Assembly (NCBI RefSeq): GCF_010672085.1
Contig: NZ_JAAHHT010000026.1
Span: 1-64,000 of the forward strand
DNA length: 64,000 bases
Direction of reading: 5' to 3'
From: Okeania sp. SIO3I5
GTDB taxonomy: Bacteria; Cyanobacteriota; Cyanobacteriia; Cyanobacteriales; Microcoleaceae
Shown here: in pieces, positions 9,420 to 17,153 of the stretch
Layout of the letters: the number at the start of each line of letters is the position of its first letter
How positions within the stretch are numbered: the stretch's first letter is position 1
Program-made: the position numbers and the translations under genes
Notes under the pieces: generated by a model
Told to the model about the DNA's origin: nothing
Seen by the model: the letters and a program-made list of their open reading frames with translations, nothing else
The model's database searches: none

Positions 9420-10124
9420 ATGAAAAATTCAAGAAAAATAGGCAAGTTTCTTTTGTTATTTATTCTAGTTATAAGCCTAATTATTACAAGCAAAAAATTT
9501 AATATACCGGAACTTTTAAGAAATACATTAATATGGATTGAAACTCTAGGCTTCTGGAGTCCTATAACTTTCATCATTATTTATAATTTAGCGACTTTGC
9601 TATTAATTCCTGGTTCTGTTTTGACCCTGGGAGGAGGAGTAATATTTGGAATTTTTTGGGGGTCAATTTATGTCTTTTTGGCTTCAATTTTGGGAGCTAC
9701 AATAGCTTTTCTAATTGGCAGATACATATCTCGTGATTGGGTTTCTCAAAAATTAAGTAAATATCCAAAGTTCCATGCTATCGACCAAGCTGTTGTAAAA
9801 GAAGGATTGAAAATTGTATTTTTAACTAGACTTTGCCCATTGTTTCCTTTTAATCTTTTGAATTATGCTTTTGGTGTAATGCAGGTTTCTTTTAAAGATT
9901 ATTTTTTGGGGTCTCTAGGTATGATTCCAGGAACATTGATGTATGTTTATCTTGGTTCTTTAATGGGGGATATTGCTTTAATTGGTACTTCTCAACAACC
10001 TACAAGTTTTACTGTGGAAGTAACTAAATGGATAATTAATATAGTTGGTTTAATTGCTACAGTTGCTATAACTATTTATTTAACTCGACTAGCTAAAAAG
10101 GCTTTAGAAGACAGTATTAATTAA
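9420..10124 (+). CDS. TVP38/TMEM64 (DedA-like, SNARE-associated) membrane protein
   Basis: The 234-residue protein has about five to six hydrophobic segments: residues about 10-24, 47-65, 70-100, 135-150, 158-180 and 197-218. Family marks are GGGVIFGIFWGSIYVFLAS, then the re-entrant-loop pattern FLTRLCPLFPFNLLNYAFGV and GMIPGTLMYVYLGS, as in the TVP38/TMEM64/DedA superfamily. These proteins act in the inner membrane and are linked to lipid carrier flipping and membrane homeostasis. The ATG at 9420 follows CTCCTGCTT without a strong ribosome site; ATG remains the best start because the first helix begins at once. It stands alone between repeat-rich spacers. Confidence 0.82.
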   Translation: MKNSRKIGKFLLLFILVISLIITSKKFNIPELLRNTLIWIETLGFWSPITFIIIYNLATLLLIPGSVLTLGGGVIFGIFWGSIYVFLASILGATIAFLIGRYISRDWVSQKLSKYPKFHAIDQAVVKEGLKIVFLTRLCPLFPFNLLNYAFGVMQVSFKDYFLGSLGMIPGTLMYVYLGSLMGDIALIGTSQQPTSFTVEVTKWIINIVGLIATVAITIYLTRLAKKALEDSIN

Positions 10125-10249
10125 TATTCTGATATTTCAGCAAAAAACGAATTAATTTAATATCAAAAAGTAGAGAAATCGGGTTTCTATTAAGTTCACT
10201 ACTATACTAATATCTACCTCCTATAAACCTGGTTTCTTATAGGACTCAT

Positions 10250-11535
10250 TTGGGATTTTTACATTGATTTTCCTTTCTACAACATTCACTCCGAGCTGAG
10301 AAACTAGAATATTTTGTGTTGAATAAAAAGTCAGGCATATAGGCGAACGACCCCAGTTAATCTTTATAATATCGCAAAAATTGCGAGGATGCAACTGCAA
10401 ATTCTTTGAGGCGCGATTTTTTTCATTAGCTCTCAGAAAATGAGAATGTTTGTGGTTTTCCACTTAAGAGTGATGTATGGAAAGATTTGATGAGGGAAAA
10501 GCAAGTATTTTGGGAGGCTCCACTTTCTGGAAAACTTTTCTGCTATTGCTCCTGGGGAAAATTCCTGAATGTGACTGATTGTCTATGAGTAAGGAAATTT
10601 GATTGAACAAAAAATCAAGCATATAGGCGAAGGACTCCATTCAATCTTTATAATATCGCAAAAATTGCGAGGATGCAACTGAAAATTCTTTGAGACGCGA
10701 TTTTTTTTAGGTAGCTCTCTAAAATGAAAATGTTGGTGATTTTCCACTCAAGAGCAGTGGATGGAAAGATTTGATGAGGGAAAAGCAAGTATTTTTGGCA
10801 GCTTCAGAGGATGAAAACATTTCTGGTATTGCTCCTAAGAAAAATTCCTGAATCTGAGTTCCTGAATATGAGCGATCGCGGAGGCGAGATTTTTTTAGGA
10901 GCTTCAGAAAATGAAAATGTTGGTGATTTTCCACTCAAGAGTGATGGATGGAAAGATTTGATGAGGGAAAAGCAAGTATTTTTGGCAGCTTCAGAGGATG
11001 AAAATATTTCTGGTATTGCTCCTGGGAAAAATTCTTGAATGTGAGTGATTGTCTATCACTAAGGTAAGTTGGTTGAATAAAAAGTCAGGCATATAGGCGA
11101 GCAATCCCAGTTAATCTTTATAATATCACAAAAAATGTGAGGAAGGAAGGGAAAATTCTTTGAGACGCGATTTTTTTCAGGAGCTTCAGAAAATGAAAAT
11201 GTTAGTAATTTTCCATTCAAGAGCAGTGGATGGAAAGATTTGATGAGGGAAAATCAAGTATTTGAGAAAGCTCCACAGGATGAAAATATTTCTGGTATTG
11301 CTCCTGGGAAAAATTCTTGAATGTGAGTGATTGTCTATCAGTAAGGTAAGTTGGTTGAATAAAAAGTCAGGCATATAGGCGAACAACCCCAGTTAATCTT
11401 TATAATATCACAAAAAATGTGAGGAAGGAAGGGAAAATTCTTTGAGACGCGATTTTTTTCAGGAGCTTCAGAAAATGAAAATGTTGGTGATTTTCCATTC
11501 AAGAGCAGTGGATGGAAAGATTTGAATGATGGGAA
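10250..11535. repeat. Array of ~283-bp repeats (four to five units, one partial)
   Basis: The landmark GTCAGGCATATAGGCGA or its variant occurs at 10332, 10616, 11086 and 11368, giving spacings of 284, 470 and 282 bp. The 470 gap holds a partial extra unit without the landmark. Each unit also carries TATAATATC(G/A)CAAAAA, a GACGCGATTTTTTT stretch, GATGGAAAGATTTGATGAGG and ATTTCTGGTATTGCTCCTGG. The second half can be read as a peptide (DGWKDLMREKQVF...ENISGIAPGKNS) in several units, but frameshifts break it in others. Confidence 0.8.
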
Positions 11536-11572
11536 AAATCTGATTCTAATCTTAAAAGTAGGGGATTCAATA

Positions 11573-11776
11573 ATGGATAATGGATAATTGATAATTGATA
11601 ATTGATAATTACCTCTTCCTTTTAGGGAGAGGATTGAATAAAAGGAAAATTTTTTCTTCTCTTGGTCGATTGGATATGGCTAGGTTTCCTCAGCATCCCA
11701 CCCTACGGGAAACTGCGTTAACGACCGCTTTTTTATTCTTGCTCATGAGAAGCTTTAAACCTTAATTATTCGGTAA
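11573..11776. repeat. Dispersed repeat element B, long form
   Basis: It opens with TAATGGATAATGG and TTGATAA repeats, then ACCTCTTCCTTTTAGGGAGA, GGATATGGCTAGGTTTCC, ACGGGAAACTGCG and GAGAAGCTTTAAACC, and ends AATTATTCGGTAA. It is the same element as at 7691-7900 and 8541-8727. Confidence 0.75.
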
Positions 11777-11960
11777 GTAAGAGACAATTTTTCAATCTTT
11801 TTCTTATATTGCCTCTATTCCACTCCCGACTCATAATTCAAAAAATTTGACGCGGATAAATTTACCAAATAGCTTCAATAAACCATCAAAGCAACCAGAT
11901 TTAATCTTAGGTGTAGGTGATTCAGCAATAGATTTTCCTAGCACCTAACACCTAATACTT

Positions 11961-13445
11961 CTACCCTTCTAATTTCTTACTAATTAATTGATTTGTCATC
12001 TTTGGATCGGCACGACCTTGTGTTTTTTTCATTACTTGCCCAACAAAGAAACCTTTGAGTTTTGTTTTACCACCACGATATTTTGCTAACTCTTCTGGAT
12101 GTGCTGCTAAAACTTCATCAATAATTGCTTCGATCGCCTTAGTATCTGATATTTGAATCAGACCTTTTTTCTCCACTAATTCTTTAGGAGAACCACCTTT
12201 TGATAATAATTCTGGCAGAATATCCTTAGCAATTTTACCACTAATAGTACCATCTTCAATAATTGTGACTAACTCAGCCAAATTATCAGGTTTCAGACCA
12301 ATATCATTAATACTAATCTTTTCATTTTTCAAAAAAGCAGTAATATCTCCCATTACCCAGTTAGCTGCTTGTTTAGAATTTCCACCTGCTGCAACTGTAG
12401 CTTCAAAATATTTTGCTACATTAGAGTCGTCAGTCAGTACCCGAGTATCATAAGCAGATAAACCTAACTGACTTTCATAACGCTGACGTTTGTGTGCGGG
12501 TAACTCTGGTAACTCAGCTTTCCAAGTATCTAACTGCTGAGTCGATACCTCAATAGGTGGAATGTCAGGTTCGGGAAAATAACGATAGTCACTAGAACCC
12601 TCTTTAACCCTCATACTAATAGTACGTTGAGAACCCTCTTCCCAAAGCCTAGTTTCTTGGACAATTTTTTCTCCTGCTTCAATAGCTTCCGTTTGCCTTT
12701 CTATTTCATATTCGATCGCCCGTTGTATGGCACTAAAGGAATTCATATTTTTGATTTCTACTTTTGTGCCAAATTCTTTTTGGCCTACAGGTCGCACAGA
12801 AACATTTACATCACACCGCAGGGAACCTTCTTGCATATTACCATCACTAACTCCAAGGTAACGAACAATTCGTCTTAGTTCTTGAGCATATTCGGCAGCT
12901 TCAACTCCAGAACGCATATCCGGTTCTGAGACAATTTCGATTAATGGCACACCAGCACGGTTGTAGTCCACCATTGAATAAGTTGAACCAGATAAGCGAT
13001 CGCTACCTCCATGGACTAACTTACCCGCATCTTCCTCCATGTGTAGTCTAGTAATACCAATTTTTTTACGAGTTGCACTACCATCCTCGTCTACCATCTC
13101 TATTTCTAGCGAACCATGTTCGGCGATGGGTAAGTCATACTGAGAAATTTGATAATTTTTTGGTAAGTCTGGGTAAAAATATTGTTTCCGGTCAAATTTA
13201 CTGTAGGGTGCAATTTGACAATTTAGGGCCAATCCTGCTTTGACGGCATATTCTAGAACTTTTTGATTAAGTACGGGTAATACTCCTGGCATTCCCATAC
13301 ATATTGGATCGATGTTAGTATTGGGGGTTGCACCAAATTCTGTGGAGGAATTGGAGAAAATTTTAGTTTGGGTACTAAGCTGACAATGGGTTTCTAGACC
13401 AATAATAGCTTCATACTCTGTTTTAATTTTTACAGTTGTGGTCAT
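11961..13445 (-). CDS. gatB: Aspartyl/glutamyl-tRNA(Asn/Gln) amidotransferase subunit B
   Basis: The 494-residue GatB carries [14 protein letters not shown] near the N-terminus, [12 protein letters not shown], the substrate-site region [33 protein letters not shown] and [20 protein letters not shown]-like residues ([20 protein letters not shown]), plus [11 protein letters not shown]. The C-terminal YqeY-like tail ends [18 protein letters not shown]. With GatA and GatC it converts Glu-tRNA(Gln) to Gln-tRNA(Gln) in the cytoplasm, needed in cyanobacteria that lack GlnRS. Length matches the family. The start codon lies directly against a TTATCAG heptamer run, with no room for a normal ribosome site outside the repeat. 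gatA and gatC are not adjacent, as is usual in cyanobacteria. Confidence 0.95.
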   Translation of the reverse strand: MTTTVKIKTEYEAIIGLETHCQLSTQTKIFSNSSTEFGATPNTNIDPICMGMPGVLPVLNQKVLEYAVKAGLALNCQIAPYSKFDRKQYFYPDLPKNYQISQYDLPIAEHGSLEIEMVDEDGSATRKKIGITRLHMEEDAGKLVHGGSDRLSGSTYSMVDYNRAGVPLIEIVSEPDMRSGVEAAEYAQELRRIVRYLGVSDGNMQEGSLRCDVNVSVRPVGQKEFGTKVEIKNMNSFSAIQRAIEYEIERQTEAIEAGEKIVQETRLWEEGSQRTISMRVKEGSSDYRYFPEPDIPPIEVSTQQLDTWKAELPELPAHKRQRYESQLGLSAYDTRVLTDDSNVAKYFEATVAAGGNSKQAANWVMGDITAFLKNEKISINDIGLKPDNLAELVTIIEDGTISGKIAKDILPELLSKGGSPKELVEKKGLIQISDTKAIEAIIDEVLAAHPEELAKYRGGKTKLKGFFVGQVMKKTQGRADPKMTNQLISKKLEG

Positions 13446-14088
13446 TTCAGTTATCAGTTATCAGTTATCAGTTATTAGTACCTCTAGCTGAAGCCGAGGA
13501 TTGAGACTTTCTTTTTTAATTTATCTAAAATTATAGCATTAATTTTTCGATGATAAATAAAAATTAAAGGTAAGTATTGAGCATTCAGCTATCAGCTATA
13601 AGTTATTAACTGATTATCAGACTGAAGGAGAATTAAAACTTATTAATAAAAAGGAAAGGTCATAAGCTAATCGAAGTCAAGTCCTGTAGGTTCAAAAGCA
13701 AAATGCAAGTGCATTCTACAGTAAAAGCTGAATGCTGAATACTAATAGCTGAATCCTTACAATTAAAGAATAAAAATAATAACTGATAACTGTCATTTCA
13801 GTTATTAATACCTCTGGCTGAAGCCGAGGGTTTAGTCCTTATTTTTTTGTCAGGAAAATTCGGGCATAAGTAAGAATTATTCAAAGCATTTTTACCGATA
13901 AATTGTACTAGAAAGCAATCTTATTAAGATAGCAATCCTCAAATAAGTTGTCACAATTCAAAAACTATAAATAAATTCCTAAATTCTTGTTTACTGCTGA
14001 CAAACTTATTCCCGAAAAGGGATAATATTTATACAAAAAAAAATTGAATAGGATTGCTAGAGAATTATGTACTTTGCTTCTTCTTTAT
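13446..14088. other. Spacer upstream of gatB with two related repeat copies
   Basis: 13446-13530 and 13792-13850 are copies of one element, reading TCATTTCAGTTATCAG or TCATTTCAGTTATTAA, then TACCTCT(A/G)GCTGAAGCCGAG. TTATCAG heptamers touch the gatB start. 13590-13770 contains AGCTATCAGCT- and GCTGAATGCTGAATAC-type runs. No gene is seen. Confidence 0.6.
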
Positions 14089-14496
14089 TTATGATTCTAC
14101 GAATTTTTTTAAAGCTAAAAGTGTTTGAGATAAAGTTCTTTTCATTTGAGAACCTAACAAAAGTGAAAAAATATACTTGAAAATTCCTAAAAACAAAATT
14201 CTATGTGTTACTAAAGTTTTACTTTCAAATGGTTCAAGAATATGTTCAAACCTGATAGTACATAAAGGTGATTTTGATTCATTAATAAACAACTTATTCT
14301 TAATTACTTTGACTAACCTAATTTGAACGTGCCCAGATTGAGTTTGTAAATCAATCAATGAATTATCAGCAAAATCTCCATGAAGATGTGCATATTTAGT
14401 ATCTGGGTCCCAATTTGACCATTGGTTTACTTCTGAATAAACTTTAAAGATATTTTCTGGATTGGCATTAATTTCTATTTTGGATTCAAGTTGCAT
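14089..14496 (-). CDS. SRPBCC-superfamily (polyketide cyclase/START-like) protein
   Basis: The 135-residue protein begins QLESKIEINANPENIFKVYSEVNQWSNWDPDT, the standard start of an SRPBCC lipid-binding fold (INA....V...Y.D...W..W.P). A beta-rich centre follows, and the last third ends in a helix MKRTLSQTLLALKKFVES, as in the superfamily. Such proteins bind hydrophobic ligands; the ligand here is unknown. The start is backed by a strong GGAGGT ribosome site about nine bases upstream (minus strand). A hydrophobic stretch (ILFLGIFKYIFSLLLG) lies in the C-terminal third. It lies 25 bases downstream of a broken gene in the same direction, so the two may once have been cotranscribed. Confidence 0.75.
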   Translation of the reverse strand: MQLESKIEINANPENIFKVYSEVNQWSNWDPDTKYAHLHGDFADNSLIDLQTQSGHVQIRLVKVIKNKLFINESKSPLCTIRFEHILEPFESKTLVTHRILFLGIFKYIFSLLLGSQMKRTLSQTLLALKKFVES

Positions 14497-14521
14497 TATT
14501 TGTATACCTCCGAATAAATTT

Positions 14522-15049
14522 TCAGTAAATAAAATAAATACATATTCTAGTGCTATTTTGTACTATAGGAAGAGTCTTTAAAACTTGATTTTGTATTGAT
14601 TTAGCAAGTTCGGGATAAAATTTATGGTGGAGAACTGAAGATTGTCTAAATTTTTTTACTTGATTGGTGCTTTTATTGTGAACTGAAGAGTCGGTAAAAT
14701 TATTTTGATTCTTGATAGCAACTGTGACTACTGCTTCTAGTTCTTGAGGTGCCAATAAATTATCAATTTGCAGATATTTTATAGGTAAAATTTTGGATTG
14801 ATTTTGATTTGAGGTTGACTGAGAAAAGTTGGGCATAAATGTCGGTATTTTCGAGGTAGCAGGTGCAGCAATACTGCTATTAGCTGAAGTTATTGGATTT
14901 TGAGTAGTTCTTTGAGTAGATTGAACTATTTCTAATATTCGCAAAGCAATCTCTACTCTTTCTGCTAATGGTATGTTTTAGTTATCAAGAATGGTTTCTA
15001 GGAAATCAACAGACTTAGTTGCTAGTTTTTGTAGTTTATCTACAGGCAT
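14522..15049 (-). pseudogene. 2OG-Fe(II) oxygenase-like gene, nonsense-mutated and truncated
   Basis: The ATG at 15049 opens MPVDKLQKLATKSVDFLETILDN, followed by TAA, and the frame then continues NIPLAERVEIALRILEIVQ to 14522. The stop replaces what was probably a CAA codon. The later part has YLQIDNLLAPQELEAVVTVAIKNQNNF and KFRQSSVLHHKFYPELAKSIQNQVLKTLP. This resembles the region before the catalytic core in prolyl-4-hydroxylase-type 2OG-Fe(II) oxygenases. It then breaks off after LPIV with an unrelated ICIYFIY tail, so the HxD...H iron-binding core is missing. Family assignment is from remembered pattern, moderately sure; the broken state is directly visible. Confidence 0.6.
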
Positions 15050-15327
15050 ATTGTTGGTAATTAATAGTTTTCTTCAGACATGATTTTTTAAGGAATTCAG
15101 AACTCTGAATTCAGACGTTATTTTTCTAACAATAATTTTTATAAACAATCCTAAAACATTTCACTATTTAGATGGAGTAAATCACCCAATTATTTTGATA
15201 AATCTGCTCAGAAAAAGGTGTATTTTGTGTCTGGTTTTGACCATTTTTACTTTTACCATCTAGCAGTTGTTTCATTAATTAATAATGGATAATTACCTCT
15301 TCCTAAAAGGGAGAGGATTGACTAAAA

Positions 15328-15533
15328 GGCAGGGTCAATTTATTGTTACGCCTAGAAAAAAGTAGGAGAGGGTGGGGAGGTGTGGGAGGTGTGGGAGGAA
15401 AGTCCGCTTTTATTTATGGAGCTTGGGATACCCCAAGACCTTATCCTCCTCATCGGGACCATCGGGACCATCGGGACCATCGGGACCACCCTCTCCCTAA
15501 ATATTCTCTGGCGACAAAGAATGAGCAATGCCT
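15328..15533. repeat. Hairpin element C with ~45-bp inverted ends
   Basis: The left end GGCAGGGTCAATTTATTGTT and the right end ...GACAAAGAATGAGCAATGCC are imperfect reverse complements. Inside them a G-rich run (GGTGTGGGAGGTGTGGGAGG) faces a C-rich run of CATCGGGAC-type repeats, so one strand can fold into a long hairpin. The same ends, with different inner microrepeats, are at 51096-51315. Confidence 0.65.
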
Positions 15534-15827
15534 TGGAAAGGGGGGAGGGGAGCGTCGGGATGGGAAAGCCAGGCCAGGGAGTACGGTTCTATAGTTATAT
15601 TTGATTATAGCCATTGACAATTATATATATAGCCATTACAATAACTAGCTGAGAAATCCAGCTAGATTCTACGATGCTACTGAAATATAAGTCTGAGCTT
15701 CAAGCCACATAAGAGTCAATAGGATTATTATCAACACAGAAGGAGGACATCACTTCTGTTAAAACTGCGGTCATAGCTCACTTGGCCCTCAGAATCCCGC
15801 GCTCTCCATCCCCCCTAACCCCCCTTG

Positions 15828-16055
15828 GAAAGCTATCCCTGATCAGGAACTCCTGAAACCCTTGTGGAGAGGGTGGGGAGCATGGGGAGGATGGGGAGGA
15901 TGAGAAGGAAAAATCCTGTCTATATTGATAAAAAAGTGTATTGAAAAATACTCTTTTCTCCTGAAAAAGCAGATTCAAGAATTAAACATAACTTGTCTAT
16001 GTTGTCAAGTTTTATGTTAAGAAAGATGTATATAAAGCATAGCTTAGAAAGGGGG
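15828..16055. repeat. Repeat element D
   Basis: It starts at GGAAAGCTATCCCTGATCAG and runs through GAACTCCTGAAACCCTTGTG, a GGGGAGGAT run, AAAAGTGTATTGAAAAATAC and TTGTCTATGTTGTCAAG, ending AGATGTATATAAAGCATAGC. A copy with the same order is at about 50886-51092 and a 3' fragment at about 42508-42548. It is non-coding. Confidence 0.65.
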
Positions 16056-16502
16056 GAGGGGAGCGTCGGGAGTATGTCAAATCTCTATATCTAGACAAAC
16101 CTTGTAGAATTTGGGCTATAAGATAAGTAGTTAAGGTGATTTAAGTTATGAGTTATCACTACTTCTGGCTTGACCTAGTGCCCCTACGCGGAAGTAATGC
16201 ATTCAAAATTCATGCATTATTGCTGAGTAAGGCTTTTAGGATTTTGTAACTGGTCAGTTATTTCTGCAATCCTGCACTAGAGGTACGAGACCTTATTTCT
16301 TGGTAAACTAATTGTATATTTGACGTTTAGTGGCCTTAGTTAGAATCTAGTGGTCACCCCGTGAGATATGTAGCAAAACTTTTGATATTTCGTATTATCG
16401 CCTTCTCCCTAGTCTGAAAAATAGTCAAAGCAAGAATTTGAAAATCTAATAGTAAATTAAATGGTAAAATAATAGTGTAAACTTTGTAAGTCGAGCCTAA
16501 TT

Positions 16503-17141
16503 TTGGCAATTAGTTTAGTAGGAGAAAATATGGCTGAATTAAGCAAGGAAGAAATGCGTGAAAGACTGGGCAATATTGACAAGATTCGCGATATAATTTT
16601 TGGTTCTAAGTTGAGAGAATACGAAAGTCGTTTTGATAATTTAGAATCAGAATTATCCATAGTTAAACAAGAAATTTCTAATCAAATAGAGCAAGTCAAA
16701 AATGCTTTTTCGACAGAACTACAAGCTACGGTTGATTCTATGGAAAAAAAAATTAGAACTATAAGTTTAACTCTGGAAAATACTCAAGAAGATATTGGAG
16801 AAACTAAGCAAAAAATTGAAAGAGTAAATCGTAAAATTGCTACAACTAAAGAAGGCTTGGATGAAATTATTGATAACCAAACAAATTCTATCCGGGCAGA
16901 TTTGTCTCAAACAAGAGAGAAATTACAAAATGATGTTATGAATCTTAAAAGCCAAATATTTGAGGAACTTGAGAAACGTTTTTCTTTACTGAAAGATAGC
17001 AAAGTTTCACAGGATGACTTGGCAGAAATTATGTTTGAAATTGGCATGAGGATGAAAAAGACTGAGTTTGTAACTGAACTGATGGAAGCAGCAGATCAAA
17101 ATTTAGAAACAGCAATTTTAAAGTCAAACAACAATTATTAA
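16503..17141 (+). CDS. Coiled-coil protein, first gene of the OmpA/GTPase operon
   Basis: This 212-residue protein is almost entirely heptad-rich coiled coil (about residues 35-175: LESELSIVKQEISNQIEQVK, TISLTLENTQEDIGETKQKI). It has no signal peptide and no membrane segment. The first 25 residues (MAISLVGENMAELSKEEMRERLGNID) and the last 35, with MFEIGMRMKKTEFVTELMEA, may be small interaction heads. An alternative start at MAELSKEE (16530) has AGTAGGAGAAAAT upstream and is at least as likely. No enzyme motif is visible. It sits 12 bases before the OmpA/BON gene in the same direction, so the products probably act together, likely as a cytoplasmic partner linking to the GTPase. Confidence 0.75.
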   Translation: MAISLVGENMAELSKEEMRERLGNIDKIRDIIFGSKLREYESRFDNLESELSIVKQEISNQIEQVKNAFSTELQATVDSMEKKIRTISLTLENTQEDIGETKQKIERVNRKIATTKEGLDEIIDNQTNSIRADLSQTREKLQNDVMNLKSQIFEELEKRFSLLKDSKVSQDDLAEIMFEIGMRMKKTEFVTELMEAADQNLETAILKSNNNY

Positions 17142-17153
17142 GTTCTGGGAAAA

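Larger units (their letters stand above)
10125..11960. other. Repeat-filled non-coding region between TVP38-like gene and gatB
   Basis: About 1.8 kb without a supportable gene. It starts with an imperfect palindrome (AAATCGGGTTTCTATT to AACCTGGTTTCTTAT, about 10166-10242) of the AGAAACCGGGTTTCT family. The ~283-bp array and then one copy of element B follow, each listed separately. 11777-11960 is plain AT-rich spacer, including a heptamer-like ACACCTAACACCTAA stretch just downstream of gatB. Confidence 0.6.
15050..16502. other. Spacer made of several repeat elements
   Basis: 15050-15275 is AT-rich with nothing recognisable. The 5' half of element B is at about 15279-15327, running directly into hairpin element C (15328-15533). 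An IS605-like end with a CCTCAGAATCCCGCGCTC motif is at 15715-15835, then element D (about 15828-16050). 16080-16502 contains no recognised feature except the likely promoter of the coiled-coil gene. Short GC-richer open frames here are repeat translations (Gly/Val, or His-Arg-Asp runs) and are not genes. Confidence 0.6.

Noticed and set aside
10811-11038. 75-codon open frame in the 283-bp array
   Set aside because: The frame is broken in other repeat units and no family is recognised; kept only as an observation.
15343-15604. GC-rich open frames with His-Arg-Asp or Gly-Thr-Ile repeats
   Set aside because: Translations of microrepeats in hairpin element C.
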